From positions 1 through 8,004 of the forward strand of contig DAHWNE010000399.1 of assembly GCA_027340195.1 (NCBI GenBank): a DNA stretch of 8,004 nt, written 5' to 3'. The notes below the pieces were generated by a model, which saw nothing but the letters and a program-made list of their open reading frames with translations, did not search any database and had not been told where the DNA came from. Source of the DNA: Acetobacteraceae bacterium (lineage in GTDB: Bacteria > Pseudomonadota > Alphaproteobacteria > Acetobacterales > Acetobacteraceae). Shown piece after piece: positions 6,908-8,004 of this stretch. Position 1 is the stretch's first letter, and each line of letters starts with the position of its first letter. The position numbers and the translations under genes are program-made.

Positions 6908-7234
6908 TCAGCCCTCCGCCTCGAACACCTCGCGGGCGACGTTGGCCGCGGTCATGGCGCAGGGCCAGCCGCCATAGAAGGCGACATGGGTGATGAGCTC
7001 GGAGAGTTCCTCCTTGCTGAGCCCGTTGAAGAGGGCGCGGGCCAGATGGCCCTTGAGCTGCTCGGGCCGATAGGTGGCGACCAGGACGGCGCAGGTGATG
7101 AGGCTGCGGTCGCGCTTGGACAGTTGCGGGCGTTCCCAGATGTCGCCGAACAGCACCTTCTCGGTGACCTCGATCAGCTTGGGGACGGTCTCGCGCACGC
7201 GGTCGCGGCTGGCGGTGCTGGGGGCCTTGGCCAT
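6908..7234 (-). CDS. Carboxymuconolactone decarboxylase (CMD) family protein
   Basis: This small 108-aa helical protein belongs to the CMD/AhpD superfamily. Family marks are FGDIWERPQLSKRDRSLITC (29-48), the helix-turn LKGHLARALFNGLSKEE, and ITHVAFYGGWPCAMTAANVA (81-100), which matches the conserved His/Gly/Trp-Pro stretch of PcaC-like proteins. Two lone Cys (48 and 92) are present but no CXXC, so an AhpD-type peroxidase role is unlikely. PcaC decarboxylates gamma-carboxymuconolactone in protocatechuate degradation, but most short relatives are of unknown activity. The ATG at 7234 is fixed by TGGAGGA at 7239-7245; the frame stays open upstream to 7495 but would run through the addB 3' end in another frame. 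It is the first gene of the - operon, with the dehydrogenase 6 bp downstream, and has a striking dyad just before its ribosome-binding site. Confidence 0.9.
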   Translation of the reverse strand: MAKAPSTASRDRVRETVPKLIEVTEKVLFGDIWERPQLSKRDRSLITCAVLVATYRPEQLKGHLARALFNGLSKEELSELITHVAFYGGWPCAMTAANVAREVFEAEG

Positions 7235-7245
7235 CGGATCCTCCA

Positions 7246-7279
7246 CGGGTTCGGTTGCTTCGACGCGATGCAACACCCG
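7246..7279 (-). promoter_or_regulatory. 34-nt dyad directly upstream of the CMD gene ribosome-binding site
   Basis: In transcript sense, CGGGT-GTTGC pairs with GCAAC-CGA-ACCCG, with CGA as a 3-nt bulge. Inside, after an A.A mismatch, TCG pairs with CGA around a CGT loop, giving 13 base pairs in total. The repeat ends at the base before TGGAGGA (7239-7245), the Shine-Dalgarno of the CMD-family gene. It could be an operator for a dimeric repressor or an mRNA hairpin next to the ribosome site; the sequence alone does not decide. Confidence 0.45.
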
Positions 7280-7284
7280 GGCGG

Positions 7285-7303
7285 GGCGGTTGTCGAGACC
7301 GCC
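7285..7303. repeat. Second inverted repeat upstream of the CMD gene
   Basis: GGCGGT (7285-7290) and ACCGCC (7298-7303) form a perfect 6-bp dyad with a 7-nt spacer, 5 bp beyond the larger dyad at 7246-7279. It may be part of the control region of the - operon. Chance occurrence is possible in such GC-rich DNA. Confidence 0.3.
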
Positions 7304-7347
7304 GGAACGGGACCCTCTGCTTGGTGCCGGCGTCACGCTGTCCCGCG

Positions 7348-7364
7348 CGCCCCGGCATGGGGCG
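7348..7364 (-). terminator. Hairpin after addB
   Basis: CGCCCC (7348-7353) and GGGGCG (7359-7364) form a 6-bp all-GC stem with a 5-nt loop, 12 bp beyond the addB stop on the - strand. It is well placed to end addB transcription before the CMD operon. No T tract follows, so it is only a candidate. Confidence 0.35.
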
Positions 7365-7376
7365 GAGCCGAGCCGG

Positions 7377-8004
7377 TTATCCCCCGGCCAGCGCCCGCTC
7401 CGCCACCCGCGCCAACTGCCCGTAATCATCGAAGCGCGGCGCCCGCCCGGGATGCGGCTGCGAGAGATAGGCGCGCGCCGGATCGTCGAACACATCGATC
7501 AGCCCGGCGAGCCCGGCCACTGCGGCAGAAATCGCCTCGGTCAGCGGCGTCCCGGCGATGACGCTGGCCTCGCCCGCCGTGGCGCCGCCGGTCAGGCGCC
7601 AGTATTCCACCGACGTCACCGGCCCCTGGCGGTCGGGGCCGAAACCGCCGGCCTCCAGCATCGCGGCCTCCAGCGGCAGCTGCGGCGCCAGGCCGGTCGC
7701 CAGCTCGGCGGCCTTGGGCACTTGGCCGGTCTTGTAGTCCAGCAGCGCGAAGCCCTGCTCCCAGCGCTCGATCCGATCGGCACGGCCGACCAGGGTGAAG
7801 GCGCCGCCCGGCCGGTCCAGCAGCCAGCGGCCCGGGACCTCCGGCCAGACGGCCAGCAGCCGGCCCCCGGCGCGGCGCCCGGCATCGTGCGCGGCCACAA
7901 ACTCGGCGATGCGCGCGAGACGCGGTCGCCACCAATTGGCCAGCGCCGGGCGGACGCCGGCGGCGGCGAGCTCGCGCTCGAGCGCGCGGTGCAGCCGCTC
8001 GGCG
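7377..8004 (-). CDS. addB: AddB, C-terminal nuclease domain (5' end outside window)
   Basis: The last 208 residues are visible; the frame is open to the right edge. They match the end of alphaproteobacterial AddB, the helicase-nuclease partner of AddA that processes double-strand DNA ends for RecA-dependent repair. Seen are ANWWRPRLARIAEFV leading into the PD-(D/E)XK nuclease, then the nuclease motifs: Asp of GRADRIE, the DYKTG motif (bases 7725-7739), and the Gln of GLAPQLPLEAAML, followed by the usual ending YLSQPHPGRAPRFDDY and LARVAE. No Cys occurs in this part, so the C-terminal Cys cluster of the Fe-S staple known in Bacillus AddB is absent. The stop is TAA at 7377-7379. In many alphaproteobacteria addA follows directly; here the next gene on this strand is the CMD-family gene, 142 bp away. 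Confidence 0.92.
   Translation of the reverse strand, partial: AERLHRALERELAAAGVRPALANWWRPRLARIAEFVAAHDAGRRAGGRLLAVWPEVPGRWLLDRPGGAFTLVGRADRIERWEQGFALLDYKTGQVPKAAELATGLAPQLPLEAAMLEAGGFGPDRQGPVTSVEYWRLTGGATAGEASVIAGTPLTEAISAAVAGLAGLIDVFDDPARAYLSQPHPGRAPRFDDYGQLARVAERALAGG

Noticed and set aside
7235..7495. Longer CMD-family protein starting at 7495
   Set aside because: The extension would overlap addB in a second frame and cover the dyad; the ATG at 7234 has a good Shine-Dalgarno four bases upstream.
6392..7561. 389-codon open frame on the + strand opposite the dehydrogenase and CMD genes
   Set aside because: Spans two well-supported genes, the addB/CMD gap and the addB 3' end on the other strand and shows no domain; a composition artefact.
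1..8004. Mobile element, CRISPR array, tRNA or defence system
   Set aside because: No transposase, integrase, direct-repeat array, tRNA-like cloverleaf or recognisable defence gene was seen on either strand. The missing gatB and addA alone do not prove an insertion.

Overview
The window is a very GC-rich stretch of chromosome from an alphaproteobacterium. Two genes point to that class: the C-terminal end of the cell-cycle regulator GcrA, and the C-terminal nuclease end of an AddB of the alphaproteobacterial type. The very high GC content and general gene style suggest a Rhodospirillales/Acetobacteraceae-like organism, but genus cannot be fixed from the sequence. No tRNA, rRNA, CRISPR array, insertion sequence or phage gene was seen.

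Layout. Left, housekeeping: the 3' end of gcrA (+) faces the Holliday-junction resolvase-family gene ruvX (-) across an 89-bp gap rich in inverted repeats. ruvX diverges over 48 bp from gatC-gatA (+), two of the three subunits of the tRNA-dependent amidotransferase GatCAB. Middle, two convergent three-gene operons of accessory metabolic character. The + operon is a RidA-family protein, an acyl-CoA synthetase and a glutathione S-transferase-like protein. The - operon is a carboxymuconolactone decarboxylase (CMD)-family protein, a 3-hydroxyisobutyrate dehydrogenase-type oxidoreductase and a tyrosine phosphatase-like protein. Right: the 3' end of addB (-).

The genes inside each central operon are tightly packed. 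Four-base start/stop overlaps link RidA to the synthetase, the synthetase to the GST, and the oxidoreductase to the phosphatase; CMD and the oxidoreductase are 6 bp apart. A plausible reading is activation of a carboxylic acid to its CoA thioester, with RidA, GST, CMD and dehydrogenase as helper or side enzymes of a small-molecule catabolic route. The substrate cannot be named from sequence.

The most interesting large-scale observation is that both edges of the central block are places where a conserved partner gene is missing: gatA is not followed by gatB, and addB is not followed by addA. The block may therefore sit at an insertion or rearrangement point. The most interesting small-scale feature is a 34-nt dyad directly upstream of the Shine-Dalgarno of the CMD gene, within a 142-bp gap that holds three inverted repeats. 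I found no clear evidence of a wholly new type of system.
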